The position numbers and the translations under genes are program-made. From positions 62,001-126,000 of the forward strand of contig NZ_NXIF01000027.1 of NCBI RefSeq assembly GCF_002837275.1: DNA of 64,000 nucleotides, written 5' to 3'. This DNA comes from Malaciobacter halophilus. Lineage in GTDB: Bacteria; Campylobacterota; Campylobacteria; Campylobacterales; Arcobacteraceae. The notes beneath the pieces were generated by a model. That model was not told where the DNA came from. It made no database searches and saw nothing but the letters and a program-made list of their open reading frames with translations. Each line of letters opens with the position of its first letter. The first letter of the stretch is position 1. Shown here piece by piece: positions 36,766 to 45,682 of this stretch.

Positions 36766-38001
36766 TTGAAACTACGTACAATAATCTTTCCTATTTCATC
36801 TTTATTTTTTTCAATAGGCTTTTTGGCTATTGGATATGGAATGATATTAACTTTTGTTGGTGTATATTTAAAAGAGTTGCATGTAAGTAATACTGTTATT
36901 GGTATTATTAATGCTGCATTTTTTTTAGGAGCAGTTAGTTCATCTATTTTTAGTCAAAAAATAATTTCAACAGTTGGTCATATAAGAAGTTTTGCTGCTT
37001 TTGCTTCAATTATGGTAGTTTCATTTTTATTACATTCAGTTTTTTTTAATGAAGTATTATGGGCAGTTTTAAGATTAATTTCTGGTTTTGCATTTTATGC
37101 ACTTTTAATTATTATTGAAAGTTGGCTAAATGAAAAAAGTAGTGAAGAGGATAGGGGAAAAATTTTAGCAATTTATACTATTATTTTTTATCTTTCAACT
37201 GCCTTGGGACAACTATTTTTAAATATTGACGAGCATTTTAAACAAGCAATTTTTACTATTGGTTCAGTATTAGTTCTATTTTCTGTGGTTACTATTGCAT
37301 TAACAAAGATAAAAGAGCCTAAATTAACTGCATTTGAAAAGTATAGTGTTCCTAAAATATTTTCAATTGTGCCTCTTGCTACTGTTTCTAGTTTTATTGG
37401 TGGTTTTTTTGTTGGTGGCTTTTTTACAATGGTGCCTGTATATATCTTGATGCAGAATCAGTCAATTGAAGTTGTTTCATATTTTATGTTAGTATCTTTA
37501 CTTGGTGGACTAGCTTCACAATGGCCCATTGGACTTTTATCTGACAAATATGGAAGAAGAAAACTTATTGCATTTTCAGCTTTTTTTTCTTTTGTTATTT
37601 CTTCTTTGTTTGTACTATTTACACCAAGTAGTACATCTTTATATTTATTGGGATTTTTATTAGGGTTTTCGATTTTCTCAATTTATCCTTTAGCAGTTGC
37701 AAGGGCAAATGATGTAGTAGATGAAAATAAAGATATAGTTGAGATAAGTAGAGCTTTACTTTTTGCTTATGGTATTGGTTCTTTTATATCTCCTATATTA
37801 GTAGGTTTTGGATTAAGTTTTTTCCCAGAGTTTTTATTTGCTAGTTTTGCTTTTTTAGGACTATTCTTGAGTTTTTATTCTCTTTCTAAGAAAAGAGTAG
37901 CAGATGATGATTTAAGCACATTTGTTAATATTCCTGTAGCTTCAGGAGCTGAACTACCAGAACTAGACCCAAGACAAGATGAACATATGCCATCATCTTA
38001 A
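36766..38001 (+). CDS. MFS transporter (UMF/YcaD-like)
   Basis: A 12-helix major facilitator. I place the start at the TTG at 36766, with AAGGA six bases upstream; an ATG at 36733 gives 11 more residues but has no ribosome binding site. GQLFLNIDEHFKQ lies between the two halves, and the cytoplasmic loop motif is GLLSDKYGRRKL (about residue 255). The C-terminal tail ends DPRQDEHMPSS. The pattern resembles the YcaD family. The substrate is not known. Confidence 0.88.
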   Translation: MKLRTIIFPISSLFFSIGFLAIGYGMILTFVGVYLKELHVSNTVIGIINAAFFLGAVSSSIFSQKIISTVGHIRSFAAFASIMVVSFLLHSVFFNEVLWAVLRLISGFAFYALLIIIESWLNEKSSEEDRGKILAIYTIIFYLSTALGQLFLNIDEHFKQAIFTIGSVLVLFSVVTIALTKIKEPKLTAFEKYSVPKIFSIVPLATVSSFIGGFFVGGFFTMVPVYILMQNQSIEVVSYFMLVSLLGGLASQWPIGLLSDKYGRRKLIAFSAFFSFVISSLFVLFTPSSTSLYLLGFLLGFSIFSIYPLAVARANDVVDENKDIVEISRALLFAYGIGSFISPILVGFGLSFFPEFLFASFAFLGLFLSFYSLSKKRVADDDLSTFVNIPVASGAELPELDPRQDEHMPSS

Positions 38002-38007
38002 AGAATT

Positions 38008-38916
38008 TTATTTAAAAGATAAAAATAGTGATAAATAAATACCTATTGCTATAAAACAAGCACCAATTAAATGATAAAGTTCTATTTTCTCACCTAAGAA
38101 CATATAAGCTAAAATAGCTCCAAATAAAGGCATTAGATGGGCAAATTGACTAGATTTTTCTGGTCCAATTTGTGCAATGGCACTATTCCAAAAATAGAAT
38201 GATAATACAGAAGCAAATAAAGATACATATATTATAATTGGCCAGTTTTGTGTAATTATATAAATCTCTCTTTGTAAGTTATATCCTTGATATAAATAAA
38301 CAGGTAAGAGATATATTACTCCTAAAAATACGAGTGTTGTAAATAGTTCAACATGATTTAACTCTTTTGGCTTAAATCTAAGTAATACAGAGTATAAAGC
38401 CCAAATTGAAGCACTAAGAATAATCCATAAGTCCCCTGTTTTAAAATCTAGTACTAAAAGTTTTGTAATATCTGCTTGTAAAACTAAAAATATAACTCCA
38501 AATGTAGAGAATAAAAAACCTAATAATTGAGTCTTATTTACTCTATTTTTTAAAATTAAAACTCCTAAAAAAAGTACAAGTAAAGGAGTGATAGAATTAA
38601 TTAAAAGTGCATTTGTAGCTTGTGTTGTCTTTAAAGCAATATATACAATCGTATTAAATAAACTAATTCCTAAAATTGCTAAAATAGAGAGTATTAAAAA
38701 CTGTTGCTTTAATATTTTTATGCATTTTTTTATATTCATATATTTTATAGAAAAAGGAATCATTAAAATCAAAGCAAGAACCCACCTAAAAAAAGCAAGT
38801 TCTAAAGGTTCAATATCATCTTTGATAAATCTTCCTAAGATAAAATTACCTGACCAAAAAAGTACACAAAGTATTAATAAAAAATATACTTTGTATACTC
38901 TATAAAGTTGTATCAT
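38008..38916 (-). CDS. EamA-family (DMT) transporter
   Basis: A 302-aa inner-membrane protein with ten predicted helices in two EamA repeats. The first begins FWSGNFILGRFIKDDIEPLELAF, the second near WALYSVLLRFKPKE, and the end is FLGEKIELYHLIGACFIAIGI. Family members export or import metabolites and drugs; the substrate is unknown. Its start overlaps the moeA stop by 4 bp, so the two are co-transcribed. It is convergent with the MFS gene. Confidence 0.9.
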   Translation of the reverse strand: MIQLYRVYKVYFLLILCVLFWSGNFILGRFIKDDIEPLELAFFRWVLALILMIPFSIKYMNIKKCIKILKQQFLILSILAILGISLFNTIVYIALKTTQATNALLINSITPLLVLFLGVLILKNRVNKTQLLGFLFSTFGVIFLVLQADITKLLVLDFKTGDLWIILSASIWALYSVLLRFKPKELNHVELFTTLVFLGVIYLLPVYLYQGYNLQREIYIITQNWPIIIYVSLFASVLSFYFWNSAIAQIGPEKSSQFAHLMPLFGAILAYMFLGEKIELYHLIGACFIAIGIYLSLFLSFK

Positions 38917-40133
38917 TTTAATTGATTTAATAGTAGTATATCTACCATATCTCCAGCTTTAATATCTTTGCTATCATCTTCTTGTATTAATAGTGCAGGG
39001 TTTTCAAGCATATTTGTCAAGATTGCACTTGTTCCTTTTTTCTTACCATCAAAATTGATTTGATAAATACCATCTTTATACTCAACATTACAAGCAGTAA
39101 AAACAGTTTTTGGCATTCTTCTTGGAAAATCTTGATTTATTTTCGCTTTTACAATTGGCAAGCTTTGTTTTGTCTGTTTTAGTTTATAAATAAAAGGAAG
39201 AACGTATAAAATTGCGCAAACAGTTGAAGAGTAAGCAAAGCCAGGAAGAGCAATAATTAATTTACCATCTTTTATAGCCGCTAAAAGATGCATTCCAGGT
39301 TTAATAGTAACTCCATGAAATAGTACTTGTGCATTAAGTTTATCTTTAATTACATCTTGAACAAAATCATAATCACCAACACTAACACCACCTGTAGTAA
39401 TTACTATATCTGCTTTATCAAGACCAGTTTTCAGTAGTTGTGTAATAGAGTTTATATCATCTTTTACAATTCCCATTTGAATAGTATTTGCTCCTGCTTT
39501 TTTACATAAAGCTTCAATTGTAAGATGATTTGAACTTCTAATTTGAGAATCATTTGTTTGCATTTGACCTAAATCTAAGATTTCACTACCTGTACTTGCT
39601 ATTGCAACTGTAGGATTAACAAAAACAGGAACTTGGGCTATATTAAGCGATGCTAATACACCAACTTCTGCAAAGCCAATAACAGTTCCTTTTTTTATAA
39701 GAACTTCTCCTTTTTTATAATTTTCTGCAACATCTCTTACTGCAAAACCTGCTGTAACTTCTTTTATAATTTTAATTTCATCACCATTTACTTCAACATT
39801 TTCTATTGGAATTAATGTATCACTTCCTTTGGGCATAAGTGAACCTGTAAAAGTTTTTATACATACACCTTGAGTAACTATAGATTCTACAACACTTCCT
39901 GCTGGGTTTTTATCTATTACTTTTAATGTTTTTTTATTTAAATCTTCAGCTTTTAATGCATAGCCATCCATTCCTGAAGTTGGGAACTCTGGACTATTAT
40001 GATTTGCAACAATATCTTCTGCAATAACATAACCTAAAGCTTGAGTTAAAAACATTTTTTGAACCGGAGGCGTTTTAATGTCTATTTTTTCTAAAATTTC
40101 TAAAGATTGTTTATAACTAATAAAATTTCTCAT
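38913..40133 (-). CDS. moeA: Molybdopterin molybdotransferase
   Basis: MoeA inserts molybdate (or tungstate) into adenylated molybdopterin, the last step of molybdenum cofactor synthesis. The 406-aa protein has the usual order: domain with NSPEFPTSGMDGYAL (about 42-56), GTVIGFAEVGVLASLNI, then the MoCF-binding part with STGSEIL and VITTGGVSVGDYDFV, and GVTIKPGMHLLAAI before the C-terminal domain. It is followed by a DMT transporter gene overlapping by 4 bp. No other moa/moe genes are in the window. Confidence 0.95.
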   Translation of the reverse strand: MRNFISYKQSLEILEKIDIKTPPVQKMFLTQALGYVIAEDIVANHNSPEFPTSGMDGYALKAEDLNKKTLKVIDKNPAGSVVESIVTQGVCIKTFTGSLMPKGSDTLIPIENVEVNGDEIKIIKEVTAGFAVRDVAENYKKGEVLIKKGTVIGFAEVGVLASLNIAQVPVFVNPTVAIASTGSEILDLGQMQTNDSQIRSSNHLTIEALCKKAGANTIQMGIVKDDINSITQLLKTGLDKADIVITTGGVSVGDYDFVQDVIKDKLNAQVLFHGVTIKPGMHLLAAIKDGKLIIALPGFAYSSTVCAILYVLPFIYKLKQTKQSLPIVKAKINQDFPRRMPKTVFTACNVEYKDGIYQINFDGKKKGTSAILTNMLENPALLIQEDDSKDIKAGDMVDILLLNQLK

Positions 40134-40281
40134 ATTTATTCTCCAAAATTAATGCAAAATCTTATCAAAAACTAAGCAAATATGCAATCTTTTAAAGGCA
40201 AAAATTATGATTATTTAAAAGAAAAGTAAAAATTTAATAAATTAAAAGTTTGATTGAAAAGTAAATTTAAAATCTTATGAT

Positions 40282-40308
40282 TAATAAAGGTAGTTGTTAC
40301 CTTTATTA
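40282..40308 (-). terminator. Terminator of the 105-aa HTH gene
   Basis: TAATAAAGGTA pairs perfectly with TACCTTTATTA across a 5-base loop, overlapping the stop codon of the minus-strand gene. Confidence 0.6.
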
Positions 40309-40623
40309 GTGAGCATTTCTTTGAATATACTCTTTATATTTATTTGCAGTGTTATAACTAACTTGAGCCTCTTTTGCAACACTGTAAACTGTTATTTTTT
40401 GGTTAAATAATCTCATCATATTAACTGTACTTTCAATTTTTTTTCTAGCAGTATCTTGTCTAACTTTTGTCGCTTTTTGAGTAGCTTTTGTTTTTTTTAC
40501 AGTTCTACTTTTTATAGATTTATGCTCTTCATGTGAAAGTTTATTAAATAACTCTTGTTTTCCATTTTCCAAACAGAGTTTTTGTAATTCATGTAACTCT
40601 TTGTGAGTGAGGGTAATTCTCAC
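40306..40623 (-). CDS. Small basic protein with predicted helix-turn-helix
   Basis: A 105-aa protein of unknown family. The N-terminal part (ITLTHKELHELQKLCLENGK) looks helical. A Lys/Arg/Thr-rich linker (about 38-62) follows, then a segment MMRLFNQKITVYSVAKEAQV (about 69-88) continuing SYNTANKYK, which has the pattern of a DNA-binding helix-turn-helix. The start is GTG with AAGG eight bases upstream. It is monocistronic with its own terminator. A role as small transcription factor or nucleoid protein is inferred. Confidence 0.65.
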   Translation of the reverse strand: MRITLTHKELHELQKLCLENGKQELFNKLSHEEHKSIKSRTVKKTKATQKATKVRQDTARKKIESTVNMMRLFNQKITVYSVAKEAQVSYNTANKYKEYIQRNAH

Positions 40624-40765
40624 TTTGCAAACCTTTATATTTTTTTTGGGGACGAAATTATATCAACTCTTTTTTAATATATGCTAAAAGAGTAAAAAAA
40701 GTAGTGACTACATTATAACGTATTGAAATAGCTTTTTAAATTTTGTTAATGTTTTATATTAGTTA

Positions 40766-40796
40766 AAAGCTATACAAGAATAGTATGTATAGCTTT
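40766..40796 (-). terminator. Terminator of the orphan response regulator gene
   Basis: AAAGCTATACA and TGTATAGCTTT form a perfect 11-bp stem with a 9-base loop. On the minus strand the T-run within and after the 3' arm supports termination. Confidence 0.65.
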
Positions 40797-40805
40797 ATAG
40801 AGGTA

Positions 40806-41552
40806 TTATATATCTACAAATACATCTTTATTAACTCTGTATCCTTCTCCATAAATATTTTTAATCATATCTGTAGGAATCTTTTTTCTTATTCTTTTAA
40901 TAAGTGATTTTATAGAATCAATACTAAGTTCTTTATCAAATTTATCACTATAAATTGTATTATAAATATCTTCATTTGAAAATGTAATATATGGATTATT
41001 AATAAGTAAATTTAGTAGTATAGTTTCACTTGAAGATAGCTTTACTTCTTTACCTTTTTTTATTAAGGCTTTTTTCTCTTTATCCCATACAAAATTCTCT
41101 ATTAAAAATACTTTTTCAGAAGCCTCTTTTGAGTTATTTATTTTTTTAGAAATTGATAATAAAGGCTCTACTAATTGATCAATTAATAAAGGTTTTTGTA
41201 CAAAGTTATTAACACCTAAATTTATTAATTCAATAAGGTATTTGGAATCTTCATATGCAGAAATAACAATAACATCTTGGTCTTTATTTATTTTTAAAAT
41301 ATCTTTTGTTAATTCAATACCGTTTTTCTTTGGCATTTTTATGTCAGTAATTACTATATCGTAATAGAAATTTTTCTCTTCATAGAACTTTAAATACTTT
41401 TCTAAACCTTCTTCTCCATTTGTTGCTAAATCAACTTGGTTAAAAAGAGTCTTAAAAATTTTTTCACTTTGAAGTCTTAAATCTTCATCATCTTCAATAA
41501 AAAGTATATTTAAAGCACTAGATTCTTTTTGTAATTGTTTGTATTTATTCAT
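40806..41552 (-). CDS. Orphan OmpR-family response regulator
   Basis: A 248-aa transcription factor. The receiver (about 13-135) starts NILFIEDDEDLRLQSE and has the phospho-acceptor Asp in IVITDIKMPKKNG, Ser in VISAYED and Lys in FVQKPLL. The winged helix (about 160-248) contains LSSSETILLNLLINNP and ends YGEGYRV. AGGA precedes its ATG. No kinase gene is adjacent; the two unpaired kinases at 29130 and 31461 are candidates by inference only. Confidence 0.9.
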   Translation of the reverse strand: MNKYKQLQKESSALNILFIEDDEDLRLQSEKIFKTLFNQVDLATNGEEGLEKYLKFYEEKNFYYDIVITDIKMPKKNGIELTKDILKINKDQDVIVISAYEDSKYLIELINLGVNNFVQKPLLIDQLVEPLLSISKKINNSKEASEKVFLIENFVWDKEKKALIKKGKEVKLSSSETILLNLLINNPYITFSNEDIYNTIYSDKFDKELSIDSIKSLIKRIRKKIPTDMIKNIYGEGYRVNKDVFVDI

Positions 41553-41649
41553 ATTTTGTCCTAATACTTTTATCTTTATAAAATTATTAGATAAATAGAG
41601 TTAAACTAATCTTAATGAAAAGCAAATAATCAACAAACTTCGTTATTTT

Positions 41650-42573
41650 TTGTTATTTTTTGTTAAAATTAAAGGATATATCATAAAATCAAATTCAAAA
41701 GCATATAAATTTGCATTAACTGCTATCTTCTTTTGGTCAACTGTTGCAACGGCATTTAAGCTCTCTTTAGAGTTTTTAACTCCAGAAATGTTAGTTTTTT
41801 TAGCTTCAATTGCATCTACGGTTATATTATTTATAATTCTCTTGTATGAAAAAAGATTATATTTAGTTAAAACTCATATAAAAAACAATTTTAAATTGAC
41901 TCTTGCAATGGGAATACTTAATCCTTTTTTGTATTATCTTGTACTTTTTAAAGCTTATTCACTACTTCCTGCACAAGAAGCACAAGCCATTAATTATACT
42001 TGGGCATTAATGTTAGCATATTTAGCTGTTCCTTTTTTAAAACAAAAATTAACATTTCAAGATATTATTGCAGGAATTATATGTTATTTTGGAGTTTTAA
42101 TAATCTCTACAAGAGGAGAGCCTTTTTCTTTAAATTTTTCAAATCTTTATGGAGTTTCTTTAGCTTTATTTAGTACAGTTTTATGGGCTATGTATTGGAT
42201 ATTTAATACAAAATCAAAAGCTCATCCAGAAGTTGGGCTTTTTGCTAATTTTTTAGTAGCTTTACCTTTAATAGTTTGTTATTTATATTTTACAGATGGA
42301 TTTTTTGTTCCTGAAATAAAAGCTATTTTGGCTGCTTCTTATGTAGGTGTTTTTGAGATGGGAATTACTTTTATGTTTTGGTTAAAAGCTATGCAATATA
42401 CTACAAGTACTTCTAAAATTGCTAATTTAATATTTATATCTCCTTTTTTATCTTTAATCTTTATATATTTTATTTTAGGAGAAAAAATTTATATCTCGAC
42501 ATTGTTTGGATTAACCTTGATTGTATTTGGATTAATTGTTCAGCAAAAAAGAACAAAAATAGCAAAGAAATAG
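41650..42573 (+). CDS. EamA-family (DMT) transporter with unusual start
   Basis: Ten-helix inner-membrane transporter with two EamA repeats (FALTAIFFWSTVATAFKLS near the start; WAMYWIFNTKSKAHPE in the middle; ending FILGEKIYISTLFGLT). Substrate unknown. Coordinates use the outermost standard start, a TTG at 41650 without a ribosome binding site. AAAGGA at 41671-41676 is ideally spaced for the in-frame ATA at 41683, which suggests a non-standard or mutated start codon. No in-frame ATG occurs before the second helix. It diverges from the response regulator gene. Confidence 0.85.
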   Translation: MLFFVKIKGYIIKSNSKAYKFALTAIFFWSTVATAFKLSLEFLTPEMLVFLASIASTVILFIILLYEKRLYLVKTHIKNNFKLTLAMGILNPFLYYLVLFKAYSLLPAQEAQAINYTWALMLAYLAVPFLKQKLTFQDIIAGIICYFGVLIISTRGEPFSLNFSNLYGVSLALFSTVLWAMYWIFNTKSKAHPEVGLFANFLVALPLIVCYLYFTDGFFVPEIKAILAASYVGVFEMGITFMFWLKAMQYTTSTSKIANLIFISPFLSLIFIYFILGEKIYISTLFGLTLIVFGLIVQQKRTKIAKK

Positions 42574-42682
42574 CATTTTATTATTAATTTAAAAAAAACT
42601 CTAAAAATGATTAAAAATACATATTTATAACACAATTTTTAAGATTCAGTTAAGTTTTGCTGTGAAATAATGAGTAATGTTT

Positions 42683-42711
42683 TTTTAGTACTACTTTTAG
42701 TACTACTAAAA
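42683..42711 (+). promoter_or_regulatory. Tandem repeat with perfect palindrome, probable operator of the RHH gene
   Basis: TTTTAGTACTAC occurs twice head to tail (42683-42694 and 42695-42706). The second copy extends into a perfect palindrome, TTTTAGTA-C-TACTAAAA (42695-42711). It ends 22 bp before the start of the 77-aa ribbon-helix-helix gene. Dimeric RHH repressors bind exactly such repeated half-sites, so autoregulation of this two-gene unit is likely. Confidence 0.6.
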
Positions 42712-42732
42712 TTTTATTAGGAATTAAAAGTA

Positions 42733-42966
42733 ATGGCAAAGCAAAAACATAAAAGAAAAGTAATTAGAAATGTAATTGACAAACATACTAAAAATGGTAA
42801 AAAAGAGATATCACAACTTACAATTAAGATTGATAAAAAATTGGATAATGCTTTAATTGTTTTATCAAATGAAATTAATATCTCTAAAAATAGACTAATT
42901 GAAGATATATTGTATGAGAGCGGGATACTTCAAGAAGTTGATGAAAATTATGAAGGAGTAGAGTAA
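42733..42966 (+). CDS. Small ribbon-helix-helix (CopG/MetJ-like) DNA-binding protein
   Basis: A 77-aa protein. A basic N-terminal tail (KQKHKRKVIRN) precedes the beta strand QLTIKIDKKLDN (about 28-39) and two helices (ALIVLSNEINISKNRLIEDIL), the pattern of antitoxin-type RHH repressors. AGGA precedes the ATG and a tandem palindromic repeat lies just upstream. Its stop overlaps the next gene's ATG by 1 bp, so the pair is translated together. This layout is like that of toxin-antitoxin operons, although the partner is not a known toxin. Confidence 0.75.
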   Translation: MAKQKHKRKVIRNVIDKHTKNGKKEISQLTIKIDKKLDNALIVLSNEINISKNRLIEDILYESGILQEVDENYEGVE

Positions 42967-43625
42967 TGAGTAGTTTTCCTTCTCAAGAAAAAATAATTAA
43001 GTGTGTTTTAGATGGAATAATTACAGCTAAAAATAACTTTACTTTTTGGACTGCTGATGAACTTTACTTATCATATGCGCCACCAAAATTTTTAACTATT
43101 CATGTATCTCAAGAAATATCAAAACTTAAAGATGCACCTGAAATATTTATTGATGCAACTATTGCAGATATACTTAGATGCTCTTTACCTTCAAGAGATG
43201 CTTTTAGAGAGTTTATGAAAAAAAGATATTTATCACAAGATGTTTTATGTTTAACATTAGATGAAAGATTTGAACATAAAAGTGATAATGATTCTATTTC
43301 TAGAGTTATAATGAGTATTAAAAATGGTGTTAGAAATGTTAAGGAGGAGTACAAATATGAGATAGAAAAAATGTGTAAAATGCTTTATAGAAATAAGTTG
43401 GATGATTCAACTTTAGATTATGCAATTTTCGCATTTTATTTAGATATTTCAAATAGTGATAGAAAGAAAAGTGAGCAAAGACTAAAAGAGATTACAGAAT
43501 CTTTTGATAAAATAGTATACTCATTTGAAAACTTAGAATCAAGATTTGAAGGAGGGAAGGTAAATATCATACCAAATATTGGTGAATGGGCAGTTGGTTG
43601 CTATATAATCGAGCCTAAGTTTTAA
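42966..43625 (+). CDS. Unknown 219-aa protein partnered with the RHH regulator
   Basis: No family was recognised. The N-terminal half contains FTFWTADELYLSYAPPKFLT (about 21-40), a Trp/Pro-rich segment leading into helical sequence, and FIDATIADILRCSLPSRDAF (about 58-77). The C-terminal half is charged and helical, ending in a compact hydrophobic piece (IGEWAVGCYIIEPKF). There is no signal peptide or membrane segment. AAGGAG precedes the ATG and the gene overlaps the RHH gene by 1 bp; livK starts 18 bp later. It may be a toxin-like effector or a co-regulator of the liv operon. Confidence 0.65.
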   Translation: MSSFPSQEKIIKCVLDGIITAKNNFTFWTADELYLSYAPPKFLTIHVSQEISKLKDAPEIFIDATIADILRCSLPSRDAFREFMKKRYLSQDVLCLTLDERFEHKSDNDSISRVIMSIKNGVRNVKEEYKYEIEKMCKMLYRNKLDDSTLDYAIFAFYLDISNSDRKKSEQRLKEITESFDKIVYSFENLESRFEGGKVNIIPNIGEWAVGCYIIEPKF

Positions 43626-43643
43626 TAAATTAAAGGAGAAAAA

Positions 43644-44771
43644 ATGGGAAAAATCACAAAAGTTGCAAAAGCTGTTGCACTTAGTGCAATAGTTGCAAGT
43701 TCAAGTCTGCTAGCAGCAGATACAGTTAAAATCGGTGTTCAAGCACCTATTACAGGAAAATATGCAAATGAAGGTCAAGGAATTGATCAGTTTGTTAGAT
43801 TAATTGTAAATGAAAAAAATGCACAAGGTGGATTACTTGGTAAAAAAATCGAAGTAGTTACTTGTGATGATGAAGCTAAAGCTCAAAAAGCAGCGGTTTG
43901 TGCTAGAAAACTTGTAAATGCAGGAGTTTTTGCTGTAATTGGTTCTTATACATCAGGTGCAACAGAAGCTGCACAAACTACATATTATAGAAATAAAGTA
44001 CTTCAAACTAGTGATGGTACAAGTGATTCTTTAATTAAAAGAAAGTATTGGACTTTTTTTAGAAACTCATTTCCTAACTCTGCACAAAGTGATTTTACAG
44101 CAGACTATTTTGTAAATCAAAAAAAATATGAAAGAATAGTTGTTTTATCTGATTACTCTTCATATTCAACTGGTTTAGGTGATGCAACAGAAAACTCTAT
44201 TAAAAAAATAGGTGGAAATGTAATCTTTAGAGGAAAAATAAAATCAGGTACTCAAAATTTTACTGCAATGCTTACTAAAATTAAAGCTATGAATCCAGAT
44301 GTTATTTATTATTCAGGGTACTATACAGATGGAGGTCTTTTAAGAGCACAACAAAAACAATTAGGAATAAATGCAGATTTTGTTGGTGGAGATTCAAATG
44401 ATAATCCAGACTTCTTAAAATTAGCAGGTAGTGCAGCAGAAGGTACAGTATTAATAAACTTCCCAACACCAGATATATTACCTTATAAAGAGGCTAAAAA
44501 ATATTTAAAAGCTTATGAAGATACTTATAATATGAAGCCACCTTCAATTTGGGCAGTTGTAAATGCAGATGGTTTAAGAGCTATTATGCATGGAGTTGAA
44601 CAAACAAAATCTTTTGATACTAAAAAAATCTCTGATTTTTTACATAATTTAAAAGATTATCCAGGAATCACTGGACCAGTTACTTTTAGAAATGACGGTG
44701 AAAGAATTGGAGCAAAATTCATGGTTTATGAGATTCAAAAAGATGGTTCTTATAAAGTATTAGGGAAATAA
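43644..44771 (+). CDS. livK: Branched-chain amino acid ABC transporter, periplasmic binding protein
   Basis: Captures leucine, isoleucine, valine or related amino acids in the periplasm. A signal peptide (about 1-25, SSSLLAAD at the cleavage region) precedes the mature domain, which opens VKIGVQAPITGKYANEGQG. The ligand-binding segment VFAVIGSYTSGATEAAQTTY (about 93-112) is typical of the Leu/Ile/Val family. AAAGGAG precedes the ATG. It is the first gene of livKHMGF, 18 bp after the RHH-linked unknown gene. The exact amino acid cannot be read from sequence. Confidence 0.93.
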   Translation: MGKITKVAKAVALSAIVASSSLLAADTVKIGVQAPITGKYANEGQGIDQFVRLIVNEKNAQGGLLGKKIEVVTCDDEAKAQKAAVCARKLVNAGVFAVIGSYTSGATEAAQTTYYRNKVLQTSDGTSDSLIKRKYWTFFRNSFPNSAQSDFTADYFVNQKKYERIVVLSDYSSYSTGLGDATENSIKKIGGNVIFRGKIKSGTQNFTAMLTKIKAMNPDVIYYSGYYTDGGLLRAQQKQLGINADFVGGDSNDNPDFLKLAGSAAEGTVLINFPTPDILPYKEAKKYLKAYEDTYNMKPPSIWAVVNADGLRAIMHGVEQTKSFDTKKISDFLHNLKDYPGITGPVTFRNDGERIGAKFMVYEIQKDGSYKVLGK

Positions 44772-44779
44772 GGTAAAAA

Positions 44780-45682
44780 ATGGATATTTTTCTTCAACAG
44801 TTAATTAATGGTTTAACTATTGGAAGTCTATATGCATTGGTAGCTTTAGGTTATACAATGGTTTACGGTGTGATGAAGTTAATTAACTTCGCACACGGTG
44901 ACCTTGTTGCCTTTTCTGCTTATGTGGGGCTAACAATTTTTTCTCAATTTTTTGGGGCGAGTGCTAACTCATTAATTAATGTAGTAATTATATTTTTATT
45001 AACAGCAATTGTAGTTGCATTTGTAGGTGTTCTTCTTGAGCGTCTTGCCTATAGACCTTTAAGAACGGCACCAAGATTAAGTGCTGTTGTTTCAGCACTA
45101 GGTGCCTCACTTGTAATTCAAAACGCAATTATGTTAATTTGGGGACCAAATATGAAAATCTTTCCTTCTGATTTATTACCAAATACAATTTGGCAAATTG
45201 GAGGAGTTATTTTAACATTTACTCAAGTATTAATCTTAATTTTATCAGCAGTTTTAATGACTGGACTTTATATGTTTATTAATAAAACAAAAATTGGTAC
45301 TGCAATTAGGGCAACTGCAATAGATCAAGATGCAGCTAAATTAATGGGTATTAATGTAAATAGAATAATTATGATTATTTTTATAGTAGGTTCATCATTG
45401 GGTGCTATTGGTGGATTATTTATTGGGATTTATTATAGAGGTTTGACTTTTGATATGGGATGGCTTTATGGGCTAAATGCTTTTATTGCAGCTATTATTG
45501 GTGGTATTGGTAATATTCCAGGTGCTATGCTTGGTGGTTTACTTTTAGGACTATTTAATGCAATGATTGCAGGATACATCTCAACAGAATGGGCTGAAAC
45601 TTTTACTTTTATACTTCTAATTGTAATCTTAATTGTTAGACCAACTGGTATTCTTGGTGAAAAAACAGCGGAGAAAGTGTAA
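44780..45682 (+). CDS. livH: Branched-chain amino acid ABC permease LivH
   Basis: One of the two inner-membrane permeases. The 300-aa protein begins QLINGLTIGSLYALVALGYT (about 6-25), the hallmark of LivH, followed by KLINFAHGDL. The ATPase contact region is AIRATAIDQDAAKLMGINVN and the end contains ETFTFILLIVILIVRPTGILG. It lies 8 bp after livK and overlaps livM by 1 bp. Confidence 0.95.
   Translation: MDIFLQQLINGLTIGSLYALVALGYTMVYGVMKLINFAHGDLVAFSAYVGLTIFSQFFGASANSLINVVIIFLLTAIVVAFVGVLLERLAYRPLRTAPRLSAVVSALGASLVIQNAIMLIWGPNMKIFPSDLLPNTIWQIGGVILTFTQVLILILSAVLMTGLYMFINKTKIGTAIRATAIDQDAAKLMGINVNRIIMIIFIVGSSLGAIGGLFIGIYYRGLTFDMGWLYGLNAFIAAIIGGIGNIPGAMLGGLLLGLFNAMIAGYISTEWAETFTFILLIVILIVRPTGILGEKTAEKV

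Noticed and set aside
38588-38905. 105-codon antisense frame over the EamA transporter gene
   Set aside because: Shadow of a transporter with clear family motifs; no ribosome binding site or family resemblance.
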